This document shows, piece after piece, positions 32,504 to 32,766 of a stretch of DNA of 32,766 bases. Source of the DNA: an uncultured Phascolarctobacterium sp. (GTDB taxonomy: Bacteria > Bacillota > Negativicutes > Acidaminococcales > Acidaminococcaceae); NCBI GenBank assembly GCA_905207485.1, contig CAJLLL010000020.1, positions 1 through 32,766 on the forward strand, read 5' to 3'. The notes below the pieces were generated by a model that did not search any database, was not told where the DNA came from, and saw only the letters and a program-made list of their open reading frames with translations. Position numbers and translations under genes: made by a program. Each line of letters opens with the position of its first letter. Position 1 is the first letter of the stretch.

Positions 32504-32766
32504 ATTTAAATTCATGCCGCCCGACCGGGCAGCGACTGTATCTGCAACCGTTGTAAAGGCTGTAGAAGGAATATTTCAATCCACGCTGCCCGTGTGGGCA
32601 GCGACTAAATGGGGTAACAATAGCAAAATAGTTATTTCTTATTTCAATCCACGCTGCCCGAGTGGGCAGCTACTTAATCATTCTCCTTTCGATTTTATTA
32701 AACAATGGGATTTCAATCCACGCTGCCCGAGTGGGCAGCGACCAAAAGCGTTTACTGCTTCCGTTA
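32504..32766 (-). CRISPR. CRISPR array, type I-C-like repeats, trailer end, runs off the window
   Basis: Four 33-base repeats lie at 32504-32536 (decayed, six mismatches), 32573-32605, 32641-32673 and 32710-32742. Spacers are 36, 35 and 36 bases, with a fourth cut by the window end. The repeat begins ATTTCAATCCACGC on the plus strand and contains an 8-bp stem CGCTGCCC/GGGCAGCG. On the minus strand it starts GTCGCTGCCC and ends GTGGATTGAAAT, the form of type I-C repeats. The crRNA would therefore be read on the minus strand. Decay at the left end marks it as the trailer; leader and cas genes should lie to the right. Confidence 0.95.

Overview
The window looks like a chromosomal segment of a Negativicutes bacterium, a Firmicute with a diderm (Gram-negative-type) envelope. 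Most proteins are Clostridia/Bacilli-like: SigA-type sigma factor, a CcpN-like repressor paired with a PPDK regulatory protein, PepF, and a compact arginine operon. However, there is also a small secreted LptA/OstA-like protein, which is expected only where LPS is exported to an outer membrane. The genus cannot be settled from sequence alone; Phascolarctobacterium/Acidaminococcus-like is a guess.

Layout. (1) 26-3621: a DUF4080 radical SAM protein, divergent from oligoendopeptidase F. (2) 3675-11773, minus strand: a complete arginine pathway from glutamate, argC-argJ-argB-argD-argF followed by argG-argH. A second promoter sits in front of argG, and both promoters overlap tandem ARG-box-like palindromes. 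(3) 12034-13101: a stand-alone GT51 peptidoglycan glycosyltransferase convergent with a rubredoxin. (4) 13202-20657, minus strand: a DNA repair cluster transcribed exoA-uvrB-uvrA-uvrC. (5) 20777-23593: a LysR regulator and a Cys-rich DUF2284 protein, divergent from a DUF401 membrane protein. (6) 23655-30362: a macromolecular synthesis neighbourhood. dgt-dnaG-rpoD plus a CAU tRNA are on the minus strand, lptA is on the plus strand, and ccpN plus the PPDK regulatory gene are on the minus strand. (7) 30558-31469: a secreted copper-amine-oxidase-N-domain (stalk-type) protein closed by a strong terminator. (8) 31557-32766: the trailer end of a CRISPR array whose repeats resemble type I-C, read on the minus strand and running off the right edge.

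The most unusual region is the last one. A decayed CRISPR repeat at about 31557-31588 is separated from the next repeat (32504-32536, also decayed) by about 0.9 kb. That interval holds pieces of a phage head-gene cluster: the C-terminal part of a minor head protein, an intact small charged protein, and a truncated short gene. Phage DNA therefore sits where a spacer should be. Other points worth checking: the PPDK regulatory gene has no ATG/GTG/TTG start in front of its conserved N-terminus and seems to use AUU/AUC/AUA. RpoD carries about 160 extra residues between regions 1.2 and 2. The lptA/dgt and LysR/DUF401 pairs have overlapping divergent promoters.

How the genes work together: the arg genes convert glutamate to arginine by the acetyl-recycling route, with ArgJ closing the cycle, so no separate ArgA or ArgE is needed. 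ExoA and UvrABC cover base and nucleotide excision repair. DnaG and RpoD are the replication primase and housekeeping sigma factor. CcpN and the PPDK regulator form a gluconeogenesis/PEP control pair in Bacillus. Cas genes are not in the window and would be expected to the right.
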